From Motacilla alba alba (taxonomy: Eukaryota > Chordata > Aves > Passeriformes > Motacillidae), in contig NC_052046.1 of the NCBI RefSeq assembly GCF_015832195.1, positions 23,384,518-23,448,517 of the forward strand: a stretch of DNA of 64,000 nucleotides. Direction: 5' to 3'. This document shows, one piece after another, positions 51,638 to 63,300 of the stretch (the first letter of the stretch is position 1; every line of letters starts with the position of its first letter). The translations under genes were made by a program, and so were the position numbers. The notes under the pieces were generated by a model. It had not been told where the DNA came from. It did no database searches and saw only the letters and a list, made by a program, of their open reading frames with translations.

Positions 51638-52050
51638 GCAGTGGGTTGACCTGGCTGGATGCCAGGTGCCCATCAAGCTGCTCTATCACTCCCCTTCTCA
51701 GCTGGCAGGGGAGAGAAAGTACGACAAAAGTCTCATGGGTCAGGATAAGGATGCGGAGACATCAGTCACCATATACCATTAAGAGGGTATTGGGAAAAAT
51801 TTAATTTAATTTCTTGTCTATGAAATCAGAGTAAGTAACATAATGAGAAATAAGGGAAAAACATTTCACAACACCTTCTCTCAATGTCTTCCTTCTTTCT
51901 GGGCTCAACTTTACTCACAAATTGTCTTCCTCCTGTAGATGCGCAGGGGGATGGTGGAAGGAGGTTGTGGTCAGTTCATCTCAGTGGTCACACAGATCAT
52001 GTACGTAACTGTAAGTAGTGTCATGCTGTGCAGTCTTTCCTTCCAATAAA
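51638..52050. mobile_element. Fragment of an avian endogenous-retrovirus LTR-like repeat
   Basis: The opening 'gtgggttgacctggctggat', the 'caagctgctctatcactccc' segment, and the later 'gcgcagggggatggtggaag' with 'gtggtcagttcatctcagtg' match in order a common avian LTR-derived repeat that I recognise. The copy is diverged and incomplete. It has no internal gag, pol or env sequence beside it, so it is a solo or truncated remnant. The subfamily name and orientation cannot be fixed without a repeat library. Confidence 0.6.
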
Positions 52051-52499
52051 TAAAATGTAACAAAATGACTCAACACTTGCCAGTTTGGAGAATATACCAA
52101 ATTATTTAGGGACACTGCCAGGGACCAGATTGCTGATGACAAAACTGCTGATTACCATGGAAACCCTGGCAGGTGTATCCACATGCACCAAGTAATTCCA
52201 CTGGCTGCGCCCTTAGCCTGTAGGAACTGCATCTCTAAGATGGAAGTCAGCATGATTGAACTGAAATGAAAAAGCAGAAGTCTGCTAAAGTTTGTTTGCT
52301 AAACAACTACTTTAAGAGTGGTTTATGACTGTTATCAACTTCAGTTGATTACAAAACTGCGAGGAGTTCATCACAGCAGTTAACAAATGGCAAAACTCAG
52401 GTTACACACCACAAATATTTGTTGAACTTAGGTTATTACAGTATCATTTCATGCTAGCATCCCATGCTTTACACACACAGACTGGTCAATAGCAGATAT

Positions 52500-52936
52500 T
52501 CAGGAGGGGTGGAACACCTCTCCTGCGAAGAAAGGCTGAAAATGTTGCGATTGTTGAGCCTGGAGAAGAGAAAGCTCTGAGTCAGCCCTCGTGTGGTCTT
52601 CTAGTTCCTAAAGGGAGCCCACAAGAAATATGGAGAGGATCTTTTTAAAAAGGCATGCAGTGACAGGTCCAGAGGGGAATGCCTTTGAACTGAAAGAGGG
52701 CAGATTTAGATTGGGTATTAGGAAGCAATTCTTTACTGTGAGGGTGGTGAGGCACTGATGCAGGTTGCCCTGAGAAGTTGTGGATGCCCCACCCCTGGGA
52801 CTGTTCAAAGCCAGGCTGGATGGGGATTTGAGCATCTTGGTCTAGTGGAAGATGGTCCTGCCCATGGCAGAGAAGTTGGAACCAGATGAACCCTAAGGTC
52901 CCTTCCAACCCAAACCACTCAATGATTCTGTGATTT
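52500..52936 (+). mobile_element. CR1 LINE 3' end, copy 1 (sense)
   Basis: Characteristic CR1 3' sequence runs from 'tggaacacctctcctgcgaa' through 'gcctggagaagagaaa', 'gggtggtgaggcactg' and 'gatgccccacccctggga' to 'cccttccaacccaaaccac' and the tail 'gattctgtgat'. It is 5'-truncated and has lost coding capacity; the reverse-strand open frames over it are artefacts. CR1 is the dominant LINE of birds and other sauropsids. Confidence 0.92.
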
Positions 52937-53189
52937 AGAAAAGCACCATAATCTCCCTCCCTATGGAAAATCTCAGGGCATTATTTGGAGTAATCTGAAA
53001 AAATGTTGGCAAAAAGCCATCAGGGCAAGTGACCTGTGTATATTCAGATACTCAGGGCAGTGCCTGCTGGACACATCAGTACACCTCCACAGTTTCTTGT
53101 GTCTGCTTAAGAACAGGGTTTGTATGGCCTTTTGGGAGGGGTTTTGTCATCTTCCTGCACATTCATCTAAAACTCAAAAGGCTTCCAAG

Positions 53190-53535
53190 ATTAATGCATC
53201 AACTCATCAATGTCTATAGTTGGCTAGAGTGTGAAGGAGATGGATCCAGGCTCTTCTCTGTGGTGCCAAGCAGTAGAACAAGAGGCGATGGGCAGACACT
53301 GATGCACAGGAAGTTCCACCTGGACAAGAGGAAGAACTTCTTTACTGTGCAGTGACTGAGCACTGGAACAGATTGCCCGGAGAGGGTGTGGAGTCTCCCT
53401 CACTGGGAATACTCAAGAACTGCCTGGACACAATCGTGTGCCGTGTGCTCTGGGATGACCCTCTTGAGCAGGGAGGTTGGGCCCGATGACTGACTGTGGT
53501 CCCTTCCAGCCCGACCCATCCTGGCGTTCTGTGAT
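53190..53535 (+). mobile_element. CR1 LINE 3' end, copy 2 (sense)
   Basis: This is a second CR1 3' fragment of a different subfamily. It includes 'caatgtctatagt', 'agaacaagaggcgatgggca', 'caggaagttccacctg', 'ctgggatgacc', 'ggttgggcccgatgac' and the end 'cgttctgtgatt'. It is heavily 5'-truncated and ends about 320 bases before the WDR41 CpG island. Confidence 0.9.
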
Positions 53536-53849
53536 TACGTGAAGGGCTGCAGAGGAGCAGGACAGGGAATCAGGTGAGTGTACCCATATTTGTCACTTCA
53601 TTCTGACAGAAGCACCAAAGACCTCAGCGAGGCGGATGGAAACAGCTAAAGCCAGGGGAAATCTGTAACTTAGAAAATATTTCGGTGCTCATTCCACTTC
53701 AAGAAACAGTTGAAGACCGTCACAATAAAATGGCAGTAACATAATTGTAATGTGGTAATATGCAATATGGTAATATAGTAAAAGGTAACAGCATAAGTCT
53801 TCTCTGTCGTCGGAAGACAGCGAGATAAAAGACCAATAAATATTTCACT

Positions 53850-54300
53850 TGCCCGCTTTACGAAGCCGTGCAGCAACACCGGCCACGACCCACACGGCGC
53901 TCCCGCTCGGCCATCGACTGCTCCGGCCGCGCCCGGCCCCGCCCGCCGGCGGGCGGGTGTCCGCGCGGGGCTCGATTGAGCAGCCTGTCCCTCAGCTGCC
54001 GCCCCGCCGTTGCCGCCGGAGGGGCCGGACGCGGCCCCGGGCCCGCTCTCCATGCTGCGCTGGCTGATCGGCGGCGGCCGGGAGCCGCAGGGTTTGGCGG
54101 AGGTGAGGTGGCTCCCTGCGGAGCCTTACGCTTGGGGCTGGTGGTGCCGTGAGGTCGGGATGCGCTGGGCCGCGGCCTTTCCCGCTGGGTGTGTCTTGGC
54201 CCCGGGATGGGCCGTGCTCCGGGCCTGCGAGGAAGTCGGACTGATAGAACGGATTACGGGCGTCCTCGAAGAGAAACAGGGGAGCTGGGAAAGCACAGAG
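53850..54300 (+). promoter_or_regulatory. WDR41: WDR41 CpG-island promoter and 5' UTR
   Basis: CpG-dense sequence begins abruptly at about 53855 and surrounds WDR41 exon 1. It contains GC boxes (such as 'gccccgcccgccggcgggcg' near 53937) and no obvious TATA box, as expected of a housekeeping gene. The transcription start is probably in 53870-54040. Reverse-strand open frames of 127 and 139 codons are CpG-island shadows. Confidence 0.75.
54052..54102 (+). CDS. WDR41: WDR41 coding exon 1
   Basis: It encodes the 17 N-terminal residues MLRWLIGGGREPQGLAE and ends at donor 'gcggag|gtgagg'. The exon ends in phase 0. It was identified by direct resemblance to the vertebrate WDR41 N terminus. Confidence 0.95.
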
Positions 54301-57300
54301 GCGAATCTCAAGGACTGTGTCTAGGTCTAGGCACTTCAGTTCAAGGAGGACATTGAGGTGCTGGAGCGTGTCGGGAGAAGGCGAACGGAGGTGGTGCAGG
54401 GTTTGGACCACAAGTCCTGTGTGGAGTAGTTGAGGGAGCTCGGTTGGTTTTATCTTGGGGAAAAGGAGGCTCAGGGGAGATCTGGTCGCTTTTTCCAGCT
54501 ACCTGCAAAGAGGGCGTAGCCCTGGGGCTTGGTGTCTTGTCCCAAGCAGCTAGTGACAGGATGAGGACACAGTCTCAAGCTGCACCAGGGGAGATTCAGG
54601 CTGAGCATCAGAAATAATTTCTTCACAGAAAGAGTGTTTATATATTGGAATGCAGTGCTCATGGAGGTAGTGGAGTCACCATCCTTCGAGGTGTTTAAAG
54701 ACTGGATGTGGCACTAAGTGCTGTGGTCTAGTTGACAAGGTGGTGTTTATCATAGCCTGGGCTCGATCTCAGATGTCTTTCCAAACCTACTTGATTCTGT
54801 GAACAGCAGAACGACCGAGCTAAGCTCTTGCTTTGCAGGAGTTATGGTGTGTGGCTTTTATGCTGTTCTTGCAAGTCCTGCTTTCAGGATTCTGAGGTCG
54901 ATAATGTAAGCTATAGGCAGTAAGTTGTTATTTACATGTCACAGGAGTTTGTAGTAGCTTACAGCATTTCTTCTTAGTACTTCATCCATGAAATATGCTT
55001 TGTTATGGAGAGCACTATACACTGACATCCTTGCTGCTTCTCAGATTAAGGGTAATGTTACTGGATTAGATGAAGAGATTTCTGGAATTTTTGTGTCTCT
55101 AAGAGTCTGCTGAAGTTCTCAGCATGGATTTAACAAGAGTTAATTAAAAGTATTGCTGCGCTCCATGCATTTAGTGCTTTTCTAATCTATGCAAGTATGA
55201 GGAAATAATTATTTTTCATCTGCTGTTCATGAGCAAGTTATGCCAATATTATGGTTGGCTTTAAAGGTCACTACTTAATTTGGGTCTGCACCAGGTTGGA
55301 ATGATGATGTGTGGAATTACCTCTGACTTTTGTCATCAGTCAAAATGCCAGTTGGATTTGCAGTCACATTTGCAGGTTTGTGTGCAGTTGTTTTTAGAAG
55401 GAGGATAGGAAATACGATGCAGTTTTCTAAGATGTGCTAGAAAACTGCATTGTTGTGTGTCCCTCTCCAAAGTTTAGACTTTGGCTTTGGTTTATATACT
55501 GTGATTTAATAAAGCATGAGCATAAATTAAGGTGGAGCCTGCTTCTTCCAATCTGCCATTCATGCCTCAGTTAAATCAAATCCACAAGGCTTTTATTGTC
55601 ATTGTTTTGCTCTCACAGAGTTGTGGAATAATAATTTTGCTTCTCAGCTGAAAATCTGAAGAACTAGTATTACTGAGGGTTAGTCCCTAGACTTTCCCCC
55701 CTGCATGATGTAATATTGTTTCATTTAATAGTCTTTGTCACCATTAGTTCTTCAATAGGTAAGAAACCCCACAGCAGTATTTGTTTCCTGTGCTGTGACT
55801 TCAGACAGATGTGTTAGAGTGGCATTGCACTGGGTGTATAGAGGAAGCCTCTGGCAAAGCTGTCCTAAGTTTGTGAAATAGAAATTTCTCCTTACCTTTA
55901 TTTATTTATTTATTTATTTTATTTATTTTTTTTTAACTATGGAATCAGAATCTCTTCAGTTGATGGCCAGCCATGGTGTTCATCTTAGTCATGGTGGCTC
56001 TGGTGGTGGGAGCACTTCAGTCCAGAAGCATCGTGGTCCATATTAGCTAATCTGTCATGCCCCATGATCCATAGATCAGTATTCCTGTGTACTCTCATAT
56101 CCGTGTTTTTCGTGAATAGCTTTTGAAAATCCGACTTTTTAAATGCTTCACATCTTGGGAAGTTTTGAGGTTGAGATGAACTTTTTTTTTTTCTTCCTTC
56201 TGATTACTGTAATGCTGCTTACAGGTTATGCATAAAAATATGCATGTTGGGAATAGATTCCATTAACATCAGTATCCAGCTTTTACCTCCAAAATCTTGG
56301 TGTTACTACAGGAGAGTCCAGTTAGTAGTTTGTATAAAAAATAGATTTCTTCAGAGAAAGAACACTCATGTAACCCAACACTTGGGTAAATATTAATGAA
56401 GATCTGAAGAGAGCATAACTTGTTTTATGACATTTCTGGGGGAAAAAGTGTTATTTTGTTCTCATATGTAAGTACCTTATCAGCACTGTACCTTTCAGTA
56501 TTCACAGGCATTGTTAGAATTAAGATTAGGCATATGGTTCGAAAGAAATAGCACCATCTTGTATTGAATAGGAAGCAATATCAGATTGTAGAATTGGGGT
56601 GTTAATGATATAAATTCTGAGTTTTTCAGAATAGTGTTAAAATTGTTTTCTGAATTTATATTTTCTGACTGTAGTATTGCTATACTGAGATTTCCTTAGG
56701 ATTTTTAGAACTCTCACTTTTTAAATGAAGGTTTTGATTAGCTTATAATGGATGAACTCCAAGTTATTTAATTTGTTATTACAGCCATGCAGATTCTACT
56801 TGCATTATTTTAAAGGGGAACTGCTGTTCTCATGTGATTGCACAAAATGAGGAACAGTTGCTTTATGAAATGCATCAGGTAGCACAAAATCAAGATAAAA
56901 TCACAAGAGCTTCATTAAAAAATTAAGAAGTCTTCATTTTTAAAATAACAACAGGTTTCTTTCCATCCGTGTTTATTAGTTATGTCATTCTTAGTTTCTG
57001 AAGAATAATATCATAGTACCAATATCAAAGTAATAGAAAATTATTTATTAATCCTGCAAGAAAAAGTTCAATTTTCTGAGGATGACGTGTTTGTCTTTCA
57101 TGTGGTGTTACCTGTCATGTGATGGATGTTGTACAGTGTTCTGTAGTTGCTGTTTTTACAATGTACATTCTGTTGAAGTTCTCAAAGAGAGGACAGTCTT
57201 GGAAATACTATGATGTTGACTGTTGTGTAAAATAAATCTAGAGGGGAGAGAGTGCTGTCACTGAGTTACTACTGAGCTATTTAGATGGTTTAAAAAAAGT

Positions 57301-60300
57301 CTGACAAGTTGTTTCAGAGTGTTTAAGATCTTAATTACAAAAAAGTTGTCTTGAAATAAAATGATGATTGAGATTGGCAGAACTATTCTGCCTTGAAAAT
57401 GCAGTTCTATGCAGTATTCTATTGACCCTGCCTAGTGATCAGCTTGCTCAAAGTGATTGATTGTTCTTTTAATTAATAGTCTAGTTGGGGGTAATTGCAG
57501 ATGCTGTTCTATAAAATGATTAATCATTCTCTGTGTTTTTTTAAGCAGTTTGCTGTGGTATTTTGTGACTAAAGTATCAGTGGGTGATTTATATATTGTG
57601 GAACAGAATGACATTTGTTCTTATTTGCTTTAAATATGTTTATATAGGATTTTAAAATTGAACGGTAGATGAAAGATATGAGAGATTTACAGCCATCTTG
57701 TAAGAGGTGTAATTTAATGAAAAACTGAATGTATGGTGAATTGAGTCATGAAGCTGGCTTCACATGACAGCTTATAACTGAGCTGGGTTTTCATCTCACT
57801 GTATCAGCAATTAAATCGGTACAAAATCTTTTTGTTGAAAAGAAAATGCTGTATCGTAGTTTAGACTACATTCTATAGAAAGCTATTGTTTATATGAAAT
57901 AACAGGAAATTATATTTTATAAGGATTTTCATTAAGGCAAAATGTTATTTCAGAAACCTTACACATGGGTCTATGTGTAGATTGTTAGACATTACAAAGA
58001 CCTGATGAAAATAATTGTGTTAGTACAAAATAAATTTAATTCCTTTTTTATGAATTTTAGAAATCCTCTGTGCAGACAATTGGTGAAGAGCAAATACAGA
58101 ATCCGTACACGGAGCTTCTTGTGTTGAAAGGCCATCGAGATATAGCACGATTTCTAGTGCAGATAGATGATTACAGGTATGAAATCCATTTCAAATTGTT
58201 TCACAATGTCCTTGGCAATATGTTTGTAAAAATGTAGTAACATTTTAATCCTGTCTTTTTACTTTTGAGGAGTGAGAGCTGGAAAAACTGATGTTAAGTC
58301 AAGGGATGAATACTCCCTTTTGTTGCTATCTTACTGTATCTTTTGGCTTCACTTTTAAGTCATACTTTAATAAGAAAATAATGATCATAATGTTACGTTT
58401 CTCAGTACAGATTCATTTGTTTGTAAGAATTGCCTTTAGTTAATTCATCTGTTCTTTTTCAGTCTGTTCCTGGTCTGAGTGCTGCCTTCTGTACATCCGT
58501 AGGTTTTCACAGGTCAATATGCAGTACTGTCTGCTGCTGTTCTGACAGGATGCATGTGTTTTATGTTTCTGAATTGAGGATAGCTGTTGTTTTACCTTCT
58601 GGTTCTACGAAAGAGTGTAATAGACTTCTACAGATGTGCTGTAGAATTGGACATGACATCTTCAACAATGAGTGTTGCTTTTCCTTTCTTTCTGATCTTT
58701 TGTTGCACTTTCTTTTGATGCTATAGTGCTAAATTCACTTGAGCTTTGGTTAATGCAATTTTTTTTAGCTTTGCACGTTTTAAGGTTTTTAGCTACTTTA
58801 TGCAGAATGATTACTTAGCAAAAGTCACGATATGTGTAACTTCTGCATTACATGTCTCTTCCAGTTTGATCTGGTTCAACTTGCTATATTTCTTTGAAAC
58901 CTGATAGTTCCTTTGTTTTTCTCCTTCAGGTTTCAGCCATATGCACCTTTCTGTATATTTCCTGACAATCTCTATCTGTTACTTCGGAAGGCTGAGTTAT
59001 CTATCTTCTGAGGACAGAGTTATCTAAAAACTGGAAAACTGGTTAAGATGAAATAATTGTATTTACCTTTGTCACTTAGGAAGTGTGACTGAGAGAATGA
59101 ATTATCATAGTTGTACATCACAACCTAGTTTCTATTCTAGTTTTCTCTAAATTTACCTTGCATGTTCTTTAATTTGACATAATTCTACAAGAGAAGAAAT
59201 AATATTCTGCCTTAAAAGTAAGGTTGTGGAGTCTTTATTCAGACATAAAATATAGTGACTCTTGACTGATGTGGAGAATTAAACAGAAAACATTTAGTGA
59301 CTAATAACATAAGTAATAAGCAAGATTAGCTCTGTTAAGAAGCTGTAGTAATGTATATCTTTTACAGACTTGACACAGAAGGGAAATTCTAATATAGTCA
59401 ACAATACACTGCATGAAGTTAACAGGGCCAAGAGTTTGTTTTGTGTTTCATGAAGGAAGATTCTCTCCCTCCCCATGTACATTGATTGGAAGAGACCATG
59501 CTGGTGGTCTCTGCCAGTTCAGAAATGTCCACAGAATCTTATTTTCTACAATGATATATATCTATATGTATACATAAAATTTCACAGAAGACTCCATGGA
59601 GGATTTTTAGCTTGCTGGTTTTTATTTAAATGTCATAAATACATATATATGCCAGGAAAGTTATGTGCATTTTTATAACATTTATTTTTCTGTGTAGTAG
59701 TCCACCAGAAGATTCATATAAAAATGGAAGAATCTTGTGTGTTTTCTTCAGTCTTTTCTTTCCCCAGACAAGTTAGTAAAATGACCCTTTATCAAAGTAT
59801 GTTTTTCTCAAATGTAAACTGAATATGTGTAATTCATCTTTGTAGAAACACCACAGTAGTCTTAGCATGCACATGCAGTCTTATAAAAAGAAGTCTTTTA
59901 CCATTTTGGGCTTTGTTATTTGGTGGCAGGTAAATTACTAAAGCTAAAATAATGATAATCATTGTAAAACTAAAGCCTTAGTGGCAATGTTTAAGATAGG
60001 TTATGAAATAGTATATGGATAATGAGTGAATTGTATAGCTGGTTAGTATTCTGGGAGTTTGAGGAATTTAATAGAGTTGTTTCAGTTGTTACTGGCAGTA
60101 ATTCTAAATTTTATTTATCAGTAGTATAGTATTTTCTATATTGTTAAACACATGATAATATTTCTCACTTGATTCTTTTCAGTAAGACTAGTATTGTTAC
60201 TCAGCTTCTGAAATGTTTTTGTTTAGTTTCTGCAGCTATTCTATTGTGTGCTTTTTGTCAACTATTGTAAGCCAAGTTTCACGCTTCAGGTCTTTAGATA

Positions 60301-63300
60301 ATATCATCTTAGTGAGAATTTTACAGAAGGATTTTCTTGTTTTCTCAGTGGCTCAGCTAAAACCAGTGAGTGGAAAATTTTCTTATATTGGTTTTTGAAG
60401 ATACTAAATAAATTCTCTATGAATGTAACAGAAAGCTGGTTGGTTTTTTTGGGTTTTTTCTTCTTTGCTCTTGTACTTTTTAAACGTGAAGTAAGGCTCA
60501 TATTGATTCGAAGATCGCTAAATAAGGCTAAGCCTCAGCAAGAGTCTTCCAAAAACTGGACTGAAATAAAATTGCAAGTAATACTCTAGTCTTTGACACA
60601 TTAAATTAAACGGAGTTCATAGCACATTTTAAGAATACATTTTTTTGTTGATCATTTGACAATTCCTTGCTCCTTCAGGAAACAGACAAGGTTATAGATG
60701 ATGGTGATCATGACTGGAAAAGACTGAGGTGACCCATGAAGATGTTTTTTTTATAACACTATTGGAATTCTTAAGTCTTGTTCTTATATTAGGTATATGT
60801 TGATAATCACCTATTTCAGTTTAGAAACTGTAATTAGGATTTACAAATACATATTTGTAAAGATACTATTTCAGTTTGAAATTGTATTAGGATTTACAAA
60901 TACATGTTTATTCTTTAAAGACTGAATCTGATGTATCTTGTAAGCATTTTTGCTTCTGTAAGTATTTACTGCTTTTCCATTACATTATGCTATAATGAAG
61001 TTTTCAGTTTGTTATGGTTCTTTGTTTGGTTTGTTTTTTTTCCAGGTTTGCATCTGCAGGAGATGATGGAATCATATTTCTGTGGAATGCTCAGGTTAGC
61101 TGTCTTTTTTGGGGATGGCTTTTGTGCTCGAGACAGGGCAGAAGTCGTTGAAAAGAGGTGAAAATGTCTAGGAGCAAAAAAAGCAGAATAAGTAAGAATT
61201 GCTGCAGAGCTGTTGTTTGAAAATGTTTTTCTGTTTGAAAGCAGAAGTTGTGTATGAAGTTGTGACTTTAGTTACTCTATGAAAGTATGTTCTGTGTTTG
61301 CTGTAAATGCTGAAATGCTGACTAATAACTCAACAAATATGTAGCAAGATCCCAAACTTGCCATGATTTTTATATACATTTAAGATTTAAATACATTTCT
61401 ACATTTCTACATTACTAATACATAAGATGTATTAGTAATACATCTTTAGCATGACTGATTAATAGAGAGCTATCATAAAATTGTATTTAAAAGATACCAA
61501 AGTTAGTAGGAATTAAACATTTCACGCACAAACACGCCCTTAGTTACTTGCTGTGATAAAAACCTTCTTGCAGCTTTTGAAAACCTTGATAAGACATTAG
61601 TTTTATCATACAAGTAGAGCTCTGTAAGTGTGAACCTGCTGTTTTGCTCTACTGCTCTGTTTCTCCATATCATTGACTAAGCTGTAGAGAACCAATGAGC
61701 ATTAGACCTAGGTTAAGTAAGTCTAGTATATGAGTTACATTGTTTAGTAAGAAGTTTGAAGGGTCTACAGTGTATCAGTCATTCAGTTGAGAAAGTAAAA
61801 ATTGCAGACTTCAAGTTTTCTTTAAAATCTCCTGAAAAATTTATGACATTTATAATGGTCAGAAGGAGAGACTTGAAACTGTTGAGTAGTTTGTGCTTGT
61901 GTTTTGCTGGTTTTGATGACCTTTTATAATTTCATAATTCTGTAATTTGTAAAAGTAAAGGGTTTTTATTATTAAAACCCACGTGTGTGAATATATATGC
62001 CCAGTATTCTGAGCAGCTTGTAAACATAAAACTCATTTGGATATCCAGCTTTATGAACTGAGTTCCATTTTCTACTTCTGTAGGACTTCTATTGTGTTTG
62101 TTAAAGCAAATCTTTGCACTTTTAATTTAAAACATTAATCCATGTTTGTCAAGAAGTTTGCAGTTAAAATTACTCTGTATTTTAGCTGTATGTTTAAAAT
62201 GCCAATTTGCTTCTGCATGTTTGTTTGTAGGGTTTTGCCATTTAACTAAAACGTTAGTAGAAGTAGCTGTAGTTGTCTAAAGCACCCACTTGAATCTATA
62301 GATAATGTGCATAGTAAATAAATCTGGCAGGAGTTTGGCCATAAATATAGGTCAGGTTTTTCCAATAGTTAAAATTTTAAAAAAGTACATTTTCAAGTAA
62401 GGCTTTGTCAACAAATCTGAATTGGTGTAGTATTTATTAAGGATGATTAGCCAATATTTGCCTTAAAATTAAATGAGTTTAATACAGAATTTTGTTTTTA
62501 AGGGCTTTTAGAGGTTTTTTACTCAGAGAGTCATTTCCATTATGTACTACTTCTTTAAACTTACTCATAGTATGTTATTTAATTTAAGATCTTGAACAGT
62601 ACTGAAGGCAGTAAGTAGAAAATCCTTAAATTTCTTTAGGAAGGGAGATTTTAGACTCATAGTAATTCTTGCTTTAAAAAGTCATTTAATACCTATATTT
62701 TGTGCTACTGTAGGCATTTTCCTACTTTAACCTTAGTTTTCAATGTTTTTATTTTTCAGACTGGAGAAAAACTTTATGAACTTCATGGGCACACACACAA
62801 AATTACAGCTATAGCACCATTTTCTTCATCAGATGTTACCGAAGAAAAAATGAATTTGATTATAACAGCATCAGCTGATAGAACAGTTATTGTATCCTTT
62901 GATCTGGAGACAATTTAAAATTCTATGGGCTTTTTGTGGTTTTTACTTCTAAAGATAGCACTGACTCAGGCTGCAGCCCATCTCAAAGTTTTAAGGCTAC
63001 CCATACCCACTAGGTGTAATTGGATTACACAGGGGTTTCACTAGTTATTGTTCACATGTAGATACAACCCTTGCCACAAAAATGAATCCATAACAGGCCT
63101 TTCTGAATATATCATTTAGGCCAAATATTGAGAAGACTGTCAGGGTTTAGGAGGCTGAGTCTCTGCATACCTCTTTCCTCATCTCTCATTTAGTTACCAA
63201 AACAGCATTTACATTTATGATACATAGAAACCATTCAGTTTCCTTAATGAATAAAGACAGGTTTGGGACTGCACTAGTGGCAGACAGGTTCAAAAAGTGT

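Larger units (their letters stand above)
54103..58060 (+). other. WDR41: WDR41 intron 1
   Basis: The intron is 3958 bases with a GTGAGG donor and an ATTTTAG acceptor. Its first 200 bases belong to the CpG island, and a CR1 fragment follows. The rest is AT-rich with a TTTA microsatellite and no gene. Confidence 0.9.

Noticed and set aside
52608..52908. Reverse-strand frames of 75 and 87 codons
   Set aside because: They lie within the CR1 3' end, read antisense.
53670..54411. Reverse-strand frames of 127 and 139 codons over WDR41 exon 1
   Set aside because: CpG-island composition. A divergent transcript is possible, but no protein family is seen.
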